Below, piece after piece: positions 17,973 to 26,917 of a stretch of 55,582 bases of DNA (the stretch's first letter is position 1; each line of letters begins with the position of its first letter). Made by a program: the position numbers and the translations under genes. This DNA comes from Eubacteriales Family XIII. Incertae Sedis bacterium. Its GTDB lineage: Bacteria; Bacillota; Clostridia; Peptostreptococcales; Anaerovoracaceae. The DNA is taken from assembly GCA_031264295.1 (NCBI GenBank), contig JAISED010000059.1, forward strand, positions 1 through 55,582. Direction: 5' to 3'. Under the pieces are notes generated by a model. The model was not told the DNA's origin and did not search any database. It saw nothing but the letters and a program-made list of their open reading frames with translations.

Positions 17973-18051
17973 TTATTCCGGAAGCCGTGCAAAGCAATCG
18001 CCGTAGTGTACAAAGACCGGACGTCGTATGATGCCGCCGGTCAGCTCGTAA

Positions 18052-18097
18052 GCCGGAAGCGCGGAGGCAGTCCTGTCCTTCCGCGCTGGGTTCCGGC
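18052..18097 (+). promoter_or_regulatory. Intercistronic hairpin before NifD-like gene
   Basis: A long stem forms from GCCGGAA plus GCGCGGA on the 5' side and TCCGCGC, a TGGG bulge and TTCCGGC on the 3' side. No T-run follows, and the hairpin ends 14 bases before the ATG. It is more likely an RNA processing or stability element, or a translation regulator, than a terminator. Confidence 0.6.
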
Positions 18098-18111
18098 AGA
18101 AAAGAGGAAAT

Positions 18112-19722
18112 ATGGCAAAGAAGAAAACAAAGGCGCTTGACCTTAAACTCGCGAATGTTGACAGCCGGGAAATGCGGCTGGGTTCCATCATTTCGTGGGA
18201 CGGCAGCGCATCGGAGCTTGTGGAGATTTCGCAATATGAACAGCGCAGCCGAAAGCACTCAGGTTCCGGCTGCGGCGTCCCCTGCGGTGAACGGGGCAAG
18301 AGCTGCCGCCTGGCGGAACTCAATATGCCCTTTAGCCAGCAGACTATGTGCGCCCAGTCCATAGTCGCCTGCCAGATCGGGAACATCACGGACTGCATAC
18401 TCATAGAACATTCGCCCATCGGCTGCTCCGCCTACCATCCCCGATTTAATTTCGGGTATAAAGTCGGGCTTCTAAGGCGGGGAAAGAAACTTGAAAACAT
18501 ACGCATATTCAGTACGAATCTGCAAGAGAATGACATGGTGTTCGGCGCGGGCGGCAAGCTGCGCCAATCCATACGTGACGCCTATGACAGATTTTCACCT
18601 AAGGCTGTTTTCATTTCTATGTCTTGTTCCACCGCCATCATAGGAGAAGACATCGGCAGCATTGCCGTTGAAATGGAAAAGGCCCTCGGCATACCCGTCG
18701 TACCGCTTTTCTGCGAGGGTTTTCGCAGCAAGCACTGGAGCACGGGATTTGATATTTCCCAGCATGGCGTCGTAAGGCAGATTGTCCGAAAGAAGCGTAA
18801 AAAGCAAGACGATCTGTTGAATATAGTAGCGTTATGGGGTACGGATTACTTTACGGAAATGCTGGCGCCCCTTGGTCTTCGCGTCAACTATATGATAGAT
18901 ATGGCGAGCTTCGACGAACTGGCTCAGGCCTCGGAAGCCGCCGCAACCGCTACATTCTGCCATACCCTCGGCTCATATATGGCGACTGCGCTTGAAGAGA
19001 AGTTCGGCGTCCCTCAGATCGATGCGCCGCAGCCTTACGGCGTCGCAGCTACCGACGAATGGCTTCGCGCGGTTGCAAAGGCCGTAGGAAAGGAAGACAT
19101 CATTGAAGAATACATCGAAAGCGAGCACGCACGGATCCTGCCAAGGCTGAAAAAATTGCGCGAGCAGCTGAAAGGCGTCAGGGGCTTTGTGTCCACCGGC
19201 TCAGCCTTTGCTCACTCTATGGTAGAGGTAATCCGCGAGCTCGGCGTCGATGTGGAAGGTTCACTGGTATTTCATCATGATCCCGTATATGACAGCGGTT
19301 ATGAAAAGCAGAATACCTTGAAGCATCTGGTGGATAATTACGGCGACATACCGAATTTTTCTGTCAGTAAGACACAGCAATATCAATTCTACGCCCTGCT
19401 TAAGCGTGCCAATCCGGATTTCATCGTCATAAGGCATAACGGCGTAGCGCCTCTGGCGGCAAAAATGGGAATACCGTCCTTCGCGATGGGTGACGAGCAC
19501 TTTCCTCTTGGCTACGACGGGATTATCCGCATGGGAGACGCGCTTATCGGGATTCTGGCGCGGAAGAAGTTTAACAATGTGTTGAAACGTCACGTATCCC
19601 TTCCGTACACAGACTGGTGGCTTAGTCAGGAAGACCCGTTTATCTTGGCTAAACATCCTGAAATTCTGGATGAGGCGCCGACTGCTTTTGATGATTTTAA
19701 GGAGGAAACATATGCCAAATAA
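18112..19722 (+). CDS. NifD-like catalytic subunit of a nitrogenase-like reductase
   Basis: A 536-residue homologue of the nitrogenase alpha subunit. The three P-cluster cysteines are present at the right spacing: Cys80, Cys105 (in HSPIGC) and Cys172 (in SMSCSTAIIGEDI); nitrogenase has 62, 88 and 154. Cys283 in ATFCHTLGSYMATALEEKFGVP lines up with the FeMo-cofactor ligand Cys275. After the conserved CEGFR, nitrogenase has Gln191 and His195; here Trp209 and Phe213 stand there. The cofactor histidine (His442) aligns with a glycine, with His463 nearby. So it likely holds a P-cluster and an iron-sulfur cofactor but does not reduce N2. With MetY next to it, a reductase that cleaves C-S bonds (MarD-like) is the best reading. 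An N-terminal GSGCGVPCGERGKSC cysteine cluster is an extra. GAGGAA precedes the ATG. Confidence 0.88.
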   Translation: MAKKKTKALDLKLANVDSREMRLGSIISWDGSASELVEISQYEQRSRKHSGSGCGVPCGERGKSCRLAELNMPFSQQTMCAQSIVACQIGNITDCILIEHSPIGCSAYHPRFNFGYKVGLLRRGKKLENIRIFSTNLQENDMVFGAGGKLRQSIRDAYDRFSPKAVFISMSCSTAIIGEDIGSIAVEMEKALGIPVVPLFCEGFRSKHWSTGFDISQHGVVRQIVRKKRKKQDDLLNIVALWGTDYFTEMLAPLGLRVNYMIDMASFDELAQASEAAATATFCHTLGSYMATALEEKFGVPQIDAPQPYGVAATDEWLRAVAKAVGKEDIIEEYIESEHARILPRLKKLREQLKGVRGFVSTGSAFAHSMVEVIRELGVDVEGSLVFHHDPVYDSGYEKQNTLKHLVDNYGDIPNFSVSKTQQYQFYALLKRANPDFIVIRHNGVAPLAAKMGIPSFAMGDEHFPLGYDGIIRMGDALIGILARKKFNNVLKRHVSLPYTDWWLSQEDPFILAKHPEILDEAPTAFDDFKEETYAK

Positions 19723-21058
19723 TGCAACGGCGCAGACGAATTCCATAATGCACCCGCGATACGGATGCACTGTGGGCGCGGCATATACAGTCGCCGCTAT
19801 CCCCGGCGCCATTCCCATCGTCCATTGCGGTCCCGGTTGTGTGGATAAACAGTTTTTTATCCTCTCAGGCTGCAACGGTTACCAGGGCAGCGGCTATGCC
19901 GGCGGCGGCGCCACGCCCAGCAGCAACATCGGAGAAAACGAAGTTGTATTCGGCGGCGCGAATAAGCTGGATAAGCTGATAAATTCCGGCGTCAAAATCA
20001 TGAACGGCAGCCTCTATGTGGTTCTGTCCGGCTGTTCAAGCGCGCTCGTAGGCGACGACGCCGAGTCAGTGGTACGCAAATACCGCAGCGACGGCAAGCC
20101 TGTGGTCTATGTGGACGCGCCGGGATTCAAGGGCAGCAATCTCGTCGGACACGAGCTGACCGTCAGAGCCATCATCGATCGTCATGTGGGCGCTTACAGC
20201 GGCAGAAAACGCAAAGGACTGATCAACCTGTGGGCTGAAGTACCGTACTTCAATACGAATTGGCGCGGCGACACAATAGAACTCAAACGCATTCTCGAAG
20301 GCGCCGGTTTTTCCGTTAACGTACTATTCGGTCCGGAAGCGGGAGGCGTAGAAGAATGGGAGAACATCCCTAAAGCCCAGGCGAATGTGCTCATCTCTCC
20401 TTGGGTCGGTTTGGATATAGTGAAACACCTTGCCGATAAATATAGGCAGCCTTGGCTCCACGTACCCGTTATCCCCATCGGCGAAGAGGCGACCACCAAA
20501 TTCATCAGGGACATCGTGGCTTTCACAGGCATAGATTCTAAAAAGTCGGAGATGTTTATCAAGAAAGAAGCGAGCCAATACTATTACTTCCTCGAACATT
20601 TCGCGGATTTCTTTTCAGAATACTGGTTCGGCCTGCCTTCGTCATTTGCCGTCGTCGGCGACAGCGCGTATAACGCGGCAATCTCGAAGTTCGTGGCCGA
20701 TCAGGTTGGACTCATTCCCGCGAAGCATATAATCACGGATAATCCGCCGAAAAAATACAGAGAATCCATACGCAAAATATACATGGAGCTTTCGGAGGAC
20801 GTCTCTGCGGATGTGGATTTCATAGAAGACGGTTATCTCATAGAGAAAAAGATACGGGAGACCCATTTCGGCGCCGGTGTCCCCTTGATCTTCGGAACCT
20901 CATGGGAACGCGATATTGCAAAGGAACTCGGCGCAATCCTTCTGGAAATCAGCACCCCTGTAATGGAAGAAATAGTTATAAACAGGACTTATATTGGCTA
21001 CAAAGGCGCGCTTACATTATTGGAAAATATATATACAAACACAGTCAATGGGTTCTGA
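19712..21058 (+). CDS. NifK-like subunit of a nitrogenase-like reductase
   Basis: A 448-residue homologue of the nitrogenase beta subunit. The start at 19712 is set by AAGGAGG; the gene overlaps the NifD-like stop by 11 bases. P-cluster ligands are Cys19 (RYGCTVGA), Cys43 (VHCGPGC) and Cys108 (LSGCSSALVGDD), spaced as in NifK (70, 95, 153). An additional Cys39 in the HCGPGC motif and Cys54 (LSGCNGY) are unusual. The protein lacks the long N-terminal extension of true NifK and is shorter than it. It should form an alpha2-beta2 complex with the NifD-like subunit and accept electrons from the NifH-like protein. Confidence 0.88.
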   Translation: MPNNATAQTNSIMHPRYGCTVGAAYTVAAIPGAIPIVHCGPGCVDKQFFILSGCNGYQGSGYAGGGATPSSNIGENEVVFGGANKLDKLINSGVKIMNGSLYVVLSGCSSALVGDDAESVVRKYRSDGKPVVYVDAPGFKGSNLVGHELTVRAIIDRHVGAYSGRKRKGLINLWAEVPYFNTNWRGDTIELKRILEGAGFSVNVLFGPEAGGVEEWENIPKAQANVLISPWVGLDIVKHLADKYRQPWLHVPVIPIGEEATTKFIRDIVAFTGIDSKKSEMFIKKEASQYYYFLEHFADFFSEYWFGLPSSFAVVGDSAYNAAISKFVADQVGLIPAKHIITDNPPKKYRESIRKIYMELSEDVSADVDFIEDGYLIEKKIRETHFGAGVPLIFGTSWERDIAKELGAILLEISTPVMEEIVINRTYIGYKGALTLLENIYTNTVNGF

Positions 21059-21064
21059 TATTGA

Positions 21065-21943
<879 letters not shown>

Positions 21944-21975
21944 AAAAATCAATAAACAACAAAGGAGAATGAACA

Positions 21976-23271
21976 ATGGCTAAGATTACAAACACAGAGA
22001 ACTGGAAATTCGAAACCAAACAGATTCACATCGGACAGGAGGAAGCCGATCCCGCGACCGACGCGCGAGCAGTGCCCATCTACCAGACTACCGCCTACGT
22101 CTTCCATGACGCGGCGCACGCAGCGGCTCGTTTCGGTCTGGCCGACCCCGGCAATATCTACAGCAGACTGACAAATTCCACTCAGGACGTTCTGGAAAAG
22201 CGCATCGCGGCTCTTGAGGGCGGTGTTGCGGCGCTCGCCGTATCCTCCGGCGCGGCGGCGCTCACCTACACATTTCAGAATTTGGCGCAAGCGGGCGATC
22301 ATATTGTGGCCGAAAAGACCATATACGGCGGCACATACAATCTGCTGATACACACCCTTCCCAAATTCGGCATTACCACTACCTTTGTAGACCCCGAGGA
22401 AAAAGATGGTTTTGAAAAAGCCATCAGACCTAATACCAAACTGATCTTCATAGAAACCCTAGGCAATCCTCATTCAAATGTCGTGGACTTTGAGGCGTTG
22501 GCAAATCTGGCGCACGCCCATAAGATCCCTCTGGTAGTGGACGCCACCTTCACACCGCCGAATCAGCTGAGAACCATTGATTACGGCGCGGACATCGTCG
22601 TCCATTCCGCTACAAAATTCATAGGCGGACACGGGATCGGCCTTGGCGGGCTCATCATCGACAGCGGTAAGTTCGATTGGGTCGCCAGCGGAAAATTCCC
22701 GAATCTAACAGCGCCCAACGACAGTTACCACGGCGTCGTCTTTACAGACGCGGTCGGTCCCGCAGCCTTTGTGACCGCCATCCGCGCTGTTTTGCTGCGC
22801 GACACGGGTTCCGCTATTTCGCCGCAAAACGCCTTTCTTTTCATCCTCGGTTTGGAAACACTGTCTCTGCGAGTGGAACGGCATGTTGAAAACACCTTAA
22901 AAGTAATCGAGTATCTGAAAACACAACCTAAGGTTCTGCGTATACACCATCCTTCATTGCCCAGCGAACCGAGTCATGAACTCTACAAGAAGTACTTTCC
23001 GAACGGCGCCGGTTCCATCTTTACTTTTGAGATCAAAGGCGGTCAAAAAGAAGCCCATGAATTCATCGACAACTTGCAGATATTCTCACTGTTAGCCAAT
23101 GTGGCCGATGTGAAATCTTTGGTCATTCATCCCGCCACAACTACACATTCTCAGCTCTCTGTAGAGGAACTGGAGGATCAGGGCATATATCCGAACACAA
23201 TACGCCTGTCCATAGGTACTGAGCACATCGATGATATCATCGCGGATTTGGATCAGGCCTTCAATGCTTAG
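21976..23271 (+). CDS. metY: O-acetylhomoserine sulfhydrylase (MetY)
   Basis: A 431-residue PLP enzyme of the Cys/Met-metabolism family. It makes homocysteine from O-acetylhomoserine and sulfide, or methionine directly when methanethiol is the nucleophile. The MetY type is shown by KQIHIGQEEADPATDARAVPIYQTTAYVF, the internal insertions and length (about 430 rather than 390 for cystathionine enzymes), and the PLP lysine Lys214 in HSATKFIGGHG. AGGAG precedes the ATG, 32 bases after the NifH-like gene. Its place at the end of a reductase operon suggests it captures the sulfur product, most simply methanethiol or sulfide. The stop overlaps the start of the following ligase gene. Confidence 0.93.
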   Translation: MAKITNTENWKFETKQIHIGQEEADPATDARAVPIYQTTAYVFHDAAHAAARFGLADPGNIYSRLTNSTQDVLEKRIAALEGGVAALAVSSGAAALTYTFQNLAQAGDHIVAEKTIYGGTYNLLIHTLPKFGITTTFVDPEEKDGFEKAIRPNTKLIFIETLGNPHSNVVDFEALANLAHAHKIPLVVDATFTPPNQLRTIDYGADIVVHSATKFIGGHGIGLGGLIIDSGKFDWVASGKFPNLTAPNDSYHGVVFTDAVGPAAFVTAIRAVLLRDTGSAISPQNAFLFILGLETLSLRVERHVENTLKVIEYLKTQPKVLRIHHPSLPSEPSHELYKKYFPNGAGSIFTFEIKGGQKEAHEFIDNLQIFSLLANVADVKSLVIHPATTTHSQLSVEELEDQGIYPNTIRLSIGTEHIDDIIADLDQAFNA

Positions 23272-24751
23272 GCAAGGTTCAGAAGCTTCTGACGCCCGAT
23301 ACAAGTCAGAAGCTTCTGACGTCCTCTTATATATGCCGGAGACGTCTGACGCACGCCGACATATACCAGAGACGTCTGACACCCGCCGACATATACCGGA
23401 GACGTCTGAAGTCCTATACGAACCGGAAATGCCCGGCGCCCGTTATCGCGCGGAGAACCTCGCACAGGTCAAAAAATACATAAAGGATCGCTGCATCGAC
23501 TCTGTTGAAATCGGATTCGCGGATATTAACGGCGCGATCATAGGGAAGCGTCTGCCGTCGCGTTTTCTGCTGGAGCATATGACATCCGGAACCGGACTTT
23601 GCAGAGCGCCGCTGACTTGGGACATACAGAATGAGTATTTCACGACCTCAAAATTCGCCGGCTTTGATTGCGGTGCGTCGGATATGATCCTAAAGCCCGA
23701 CTATTCGACCTTGCGCGAAATTCCATGGCGAAAGGGAACTGCCTTCGTACTGGCGGACTTGTATGTGGATGCGGGCGAGATGATCCGCATCGCGCCGCGG
23801 CAAGTGCTGAAAAATGTGCTTAATCGTCTTGACTCCTTGGGTTTCGATGTTAAGGTCGGCGCGGAAATCGAGTTTTATCTGCTTGATGCGAACAAAGAGC
23901 CGCTGTTTAGCGGCAAAGAGACTTATTCTATAGGCAAGGCGGGGCAGTATAGCGATATTCTCGATCAGTTCCAACGCAATCTTGAGGCTTTTGAGATTCC
24001 CATCGAAGCCATCCATACTGAATACGGCCCGGGACAGATCGAATTGATCCTGGAATTTTCTGATGCTCTAAAAAGCGCGGATAATACAATAATCGCTCGA
24101 AACTCTATAAAAGAAATCGCTCGAAAGAACGGGCTTTACGCCACATTCATGGCACAGCCTTGGGAGAACAGATCGGGCAGCGGCTTCCATCTGCACCAAA
24201 GTCTCTGGACAAAGGACGGAAAAAACGCCTTCGCTGAAGACAATATCACCCTGCAACAGTACGCCGCCGGACTTTTAAGCGGCACACGCGAGTTCATGGC
24301 TCTGGTTTGCCCTACAGTTAATTCATACAAACGACTGGCAGATATGTCGTTCGCTCCGACTCGGGTGGGCATAGGCTATGATAACAGAACCGTTTCGGCG
24401 CGGATCGTGGGCAGCGGCGCGAGCGCAAGAATCGAACAGAGGACGGGCGCCGCGGACGCTAACGCGTATTTCCTCATTGCCGCCTCTGTCGCTTCCGGTT
24501 TATATGGCCTTGAGAATCATCTCTCCGCTCCGGAAATATCCGAAGGTAACGGATATTACGATGATCGGCTTGCGAAACTGCCCTCCACGCTCAGAGAAGC
24601 CGCAGTTCTGTTCGACGCCAGCGAGAAAGCCGTAGAATACTTCGGTAAAGAGTTCACAGAGGTATTCAGTGAGTTGATTCATTTTGATATTTCCGCACAT
24701 GACCGCATAGTCAGCGATTGGGAACGGGAGCGCTATCTGGAAAACTCTTGA
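23264..24751 (+). CDS. Glutamine-synthetase-family ligase
   Basis: A glutamine synthetase-like protein, 495 residues from this start. Catalytic-domain signatures are clear: AEIEFYLLD, TEYGPGQIELIL, RSGSGFHLHQSLW (ATP/metal site), NSYKRL and the C-terminal NRTVSARIV...ARIEQRTGAADANAYF. It resembles GlnA-type-III/PuuA relatives, which can add glutamate to amines rather than ammonia. The N-terminus is peculiar: about 65 residues of 10-residue repeats (PETSDARRHI-like) precede the usual start. ATG candidates are 23264 (overlapping the metY stop by 8 bases), 23333 and 23429; none has a good ribosome binding site, so the first, by translational coupling, is used here. Confidence 0.82.
   Translation: MLRQGSEASDARYKSEASDVLLYMPETSDARRHIPETSDTRRHIPETSEVLYEPEMPGARYRAENLAQVKKYIKDRCIDSVEIGFADINGAIIGKRLPSRFLLEHMTSGTGLCRAPLTWDIQNEYFTTSKFAGFDCGASDMILKPDYSTLREIPWRKGTAFVLADLYVDAGEMIRIAPRQVLKNVLNRLDSLGFDVKVGAEIEFYLLDANKEPLFSGKETYSIGKAGQYSDILDQFQRNLEAFEIPIEAIHTEYGPGQIELILEFSDALKSADNTIIARNSIKEIARKNGLYATFMAQPWENRSGSGFHLHQSLWTKDGKNAFAEDNITLQQYAAGLLSGTREFMALVCPTVNSYKRLADMSFAPTRVGIGYDNRTVSARIVGSGASARIEQRTGAADANAYFLIAASVASGLYGLENHLSAPEISEGNGYYDDRLAKLPSTLREAAVLFDASEKAVEYFGKEFTEVFSELIHFDISAHDRIVSDWERERYLENS
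23279..23412. repeat. Palindromic repeats at the metY-ligase junction
   Basis: Five short palindromes lie 27-31 bases apart: TCAGAAGCTTCTGA twice (23279-23292, 23306-23319), then AGACGTCT three times inside a 30-bp tandem unit (centres about 23343, 23373 and 23403). The tandem units are in frame with the ligase and would encode 10-residue repeats. Confidence 0.85.
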
Positions 24752-24766
24752 TCTGTTTTGTCATTC

Positions 24767-25402
24767 TCAATAATGAAACGTCAACCTGCCGTCTTTCATT
24801 TCAAAAACGTGTGTTAGCTTAGGCAAATTCTCGTAACCACGGTGTTGTATCTCCGTCACAACGGATTCCAAAAACCATTTATAATTACGCTTAGTCTGCC
24901 ACTCTTTCCGCCCTATTGTATCGTTAACCAGCTCCTTTGGCCCATTCCATACGTTGATGTTCTCTCCAACCTCCACCCCGGCGAAATATTCTTCCAGCGC
25001 AGGCGTCAATCCATGGATTTTTCCGTCGTCTCCGATGGAAAGTTCCGTTAATCTCACTTCACTTTTTCCTACCCCCTGAAGAAATGATTCAGCGCGCATA
25101 AGCATTCCCGACAGCACATAACCCTGAGGACGAACGCCTGTTATATAGCAGTGCACATTCAGCCAACTGAGCGTCGCTTCATAGGAGTATGTATTCAACT
25201 CTGCCTCTACCGCAAGACGTTTTTTCTCGTCCCCTACGCCGCTGACTGTATAACAACTGCCTGTAATAGATATTTTCACACCTTCCATTTCCGTTTCAGC
25301 AATACCATGCCCCGACAGGATCCTTTTAACATTGTTTGTCATACTCGTCACAGTACGTTGTTTTTCCACGGCGCCATATTCGAAAGCATTACTACTCCCC
25401 AT
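24767..25402 (-). CDS. Unknown protein, 211 residues
   Basis: Not recognised. A soluble, mildly acidic protein with mixed alpha/beta character, no signal peptide and no membrane helix. The C-terminal half is aromatic-rich (KRNYKWFLESVVTEIQHRGYENLPKLTHVF). The ATG overlaps the stop codon of the upstream gene by one base (TAATG), so the two are translationally coupled and probably work together. It converges on the ligase gene with only 15 bases between, and no clear terminator is visible there. Confidence 0.65.
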   Translation of the reverse strand: MGSSNAFEYGAVEKQRTVTSMTNNVKRILSGHGIAETEMEGVKISITGSCYTVSGVGDEKKRLAVEAELNTYSYEATLSWLNVHCYITGVRPQGYVLSGMLMRAESFLQGVGKSEVRLTELSIGDDGKIHGLTPALEEYFAGVEVGENINVWNGPKELVNDTIGRKEWQTKRNYKWFLESVVTEIQHRGYENLPKLTHVFEMKDGRLTFHY

Positions 25403-25890
25403 TAATTTTTTTCCGCGATCGTCATTTCCTCATCGTTGGCATATCGTCCCAACACTTTTGCTAATTCTTCCTGAAAGGCGTCGCTTTTTACGATGCCAGG
25501 CAACCATTCAACACCTTTATTCTGAGTATCGGTTCTATAAAAATCGCGCTTAGCAATGATGTCATTCGCTCCCCGACAAGCGGCGCTGTACATCTCCCGT
25601 ATAATGTGATCAGAACCATATCCATATTTCTTGCTTCGATAAATGAACTCCTCAAACTCTTTGAAACCTACCCCTCGCAATGGTTCCCCTGATTGTATCG
25701 TATCATCTATCTGCTTCCGGCGCGCTTGAGAAGAAATCTTAACTGTGTCCCTTCTTTCCACGCGCAGATCAGAGAGTTCAAGTAAACCAACTCTGGAAAA
25801 ACTTGCACAGTCAATGCTCCTTATTCTCATTGAAGACAGATTATATGGGCTATTATTTAACTTTACAAAATTCACGAAAGTCACCCCCAT
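25402..25890 (-). CDS. Unknown protein, 162 residues
   Basis: Not recognised. A soluble protein whose middle is a helical, charged stretch (ARRKQIDDTIQSGEPLRGVGFKEFEEFIYRSKKYGYG). The ATG at 25890 has GGGGAT eight bases upstream; an in-frame TTG at 25908 is an alternative. It forms a two-gene unit with the 211-residue protein downstream on the same strand. The N-terminal sequence (SMRIRSIDCASFSRV) looks like a buried start of a beta-rich domain; no function inferred. Confidence 0.6.
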   Translation of the reverse strand: MGVTFVNFVKLNNSPYNLSSMRIRSIDCASFSRVGLLELSDLRVERRDTVKISSQARRKQIDDTIQSGEPLRGVGFKEFEEFIYRSKKYGYGSDHIIREMYSAACRGANDIIAKRDFYRTDTQNKGVEWLPGIVKSDAFQEELAKVLGRYANDEEMTIAEKN

Positions 25891-26179
25891 TTGTGAGAAT
25901 ATCCCCAAAACACTATTGCCTATTTATTATTCATCGTCTGTTTCAGCCAAAACTTTCGGATAGCATCCAAAGCCCTTGAATTAGACCAAGATTTAAATGA
26001 AAAAGTACTGTCCGAACGGCGCATACGGTGTGCCTAACGGCACGGCTAGTTTTTTATGACAATTATCTGGGTATTGCGATATTTTATATTGTAGTTGTGC
26101 AAATCACTACTCGACGAACATTATCTGGCCTGCCAGGTATTCTATATATCAAGTCGTTTTTCTGCATTTTTTCGCGCTA
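25891..26179. other. Intergenic, little visible
   Basis: No gene supported. A short hairpin GTGCC-TAAC-GGCAC near 26033-26046, followed by TTTTTT about six bases later, might act as a weak plus-strand terminator. Confidence 0.3.
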
Positions 26180-26208
26180 TTTACATGGCAAATCAATATG
26201 GATATAAT
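26180..26208 (+). promoter_or_regulatory. Sigma-A promoter for surface protein genes
   Basis: TTTACA (26180-26185) and a perfect TATAAT (26203-26208) with 17 bases between. It stands 50 bases before the first gene. Confidence 0.8.
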
Positions 26209-26257
26209 TAAGGGGATCTTTAATATTCGTTTTAGTTATATGAAGAGGAGGCACCTT

Positions 26258-26839
26258 ATGAGGAAAAAGGCAATATTCTTTTCGGGCGCTGCGGTTCTTA
26301 TCGCACTGGCGCTGTTCGTAGTGACTTCGGCATCGGAGAACAGTATTTTTAGTGTTTCCCTGAACAGGGACGCTCAGACTGTCACCGTTTCCGGGTCGGG
26401 ATTTGAGCCGGGCGAGATGATATCTCTGCTGGCGGCGTACAATTCCCCGGACTATGCGAACCCCGATTACATCGATCAACTTACGGCGGACGGCGACGGC
26501 GACGTAAGCTTCACATTTCCGTCGCGGGAAGACAAGTGGCTGGGCGGACACACCTACTATGTGGCTCTGAACGGCGCCACTTTATCCACGCCCATCTACA
26601 CGACGTCAGTCAAGGTTCACAGTTCTGCGCGGGTGTCGCTGAAGCTGAGATCTACGCTTCAGCTGGACTACGAGATCGACGGCGCCAGCTACGCGTTCAC
26701 TTCAAGCAACACGTCAATCCTCAAGGTCAGTGCAGACGGAGTCGTCACCCCTCAGAGGGCGGGCAGCGCTATCGTGACCCTCAAGGCAACCGACGGGAGC
26801 GACTTGAGTTCAAGTTTGGTCATCAATGTTACGCCTTAA
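26258..26839 (+). CDS. Secreted protein with C-terminal BIG2-like Ig domain
   Basis: A 193-residue exported protein. MRKK and a hydrophobic stretch form a signal peptide ending near TSASENS. The middle part (VTVSGSGFEPGEMISLLAAY) resembles an Ig-like repeat, and the C-terminus is a bacterial Ig-like group 2 domain (KLRSTLQLDYEIDGASYAFTSSNTSILKVSADGVVTPQRAGSAIVTLKATDG). The ATG at 26258 has GAGGAGG upstream; an earlier ATG at 26198 does not. It precedes the GH31 gene by 78 bases and probably shares its transcript, suggesting a carbohydrate-binding or cell-wall role. Confidence 0.75.
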   Translation: MRKKAIFFSGAAVLIALALFVVTSASENSIFSVSLNRDAQTVTVSGSGFEPGEMISLLAAYNSPDYANPDYIDQLTADGDGDVSFTFPSREDKWLGGHTYYVALNGATLSTPIYTTSVKVHSSARVSLKLRSTLQLDYEIDGASYAFTSSNTSILKVSADGVVTPQRAGSAIVTLKATDGSDLSSSLVINVTP

Positions 26840-26917
26840 GGCTCGGAATATTTTGAAGTTATTTTAATTACTGGATATCGAAAATCTCATAACGGTAAGT
26901 TCAGGAGGATTTTGTTT

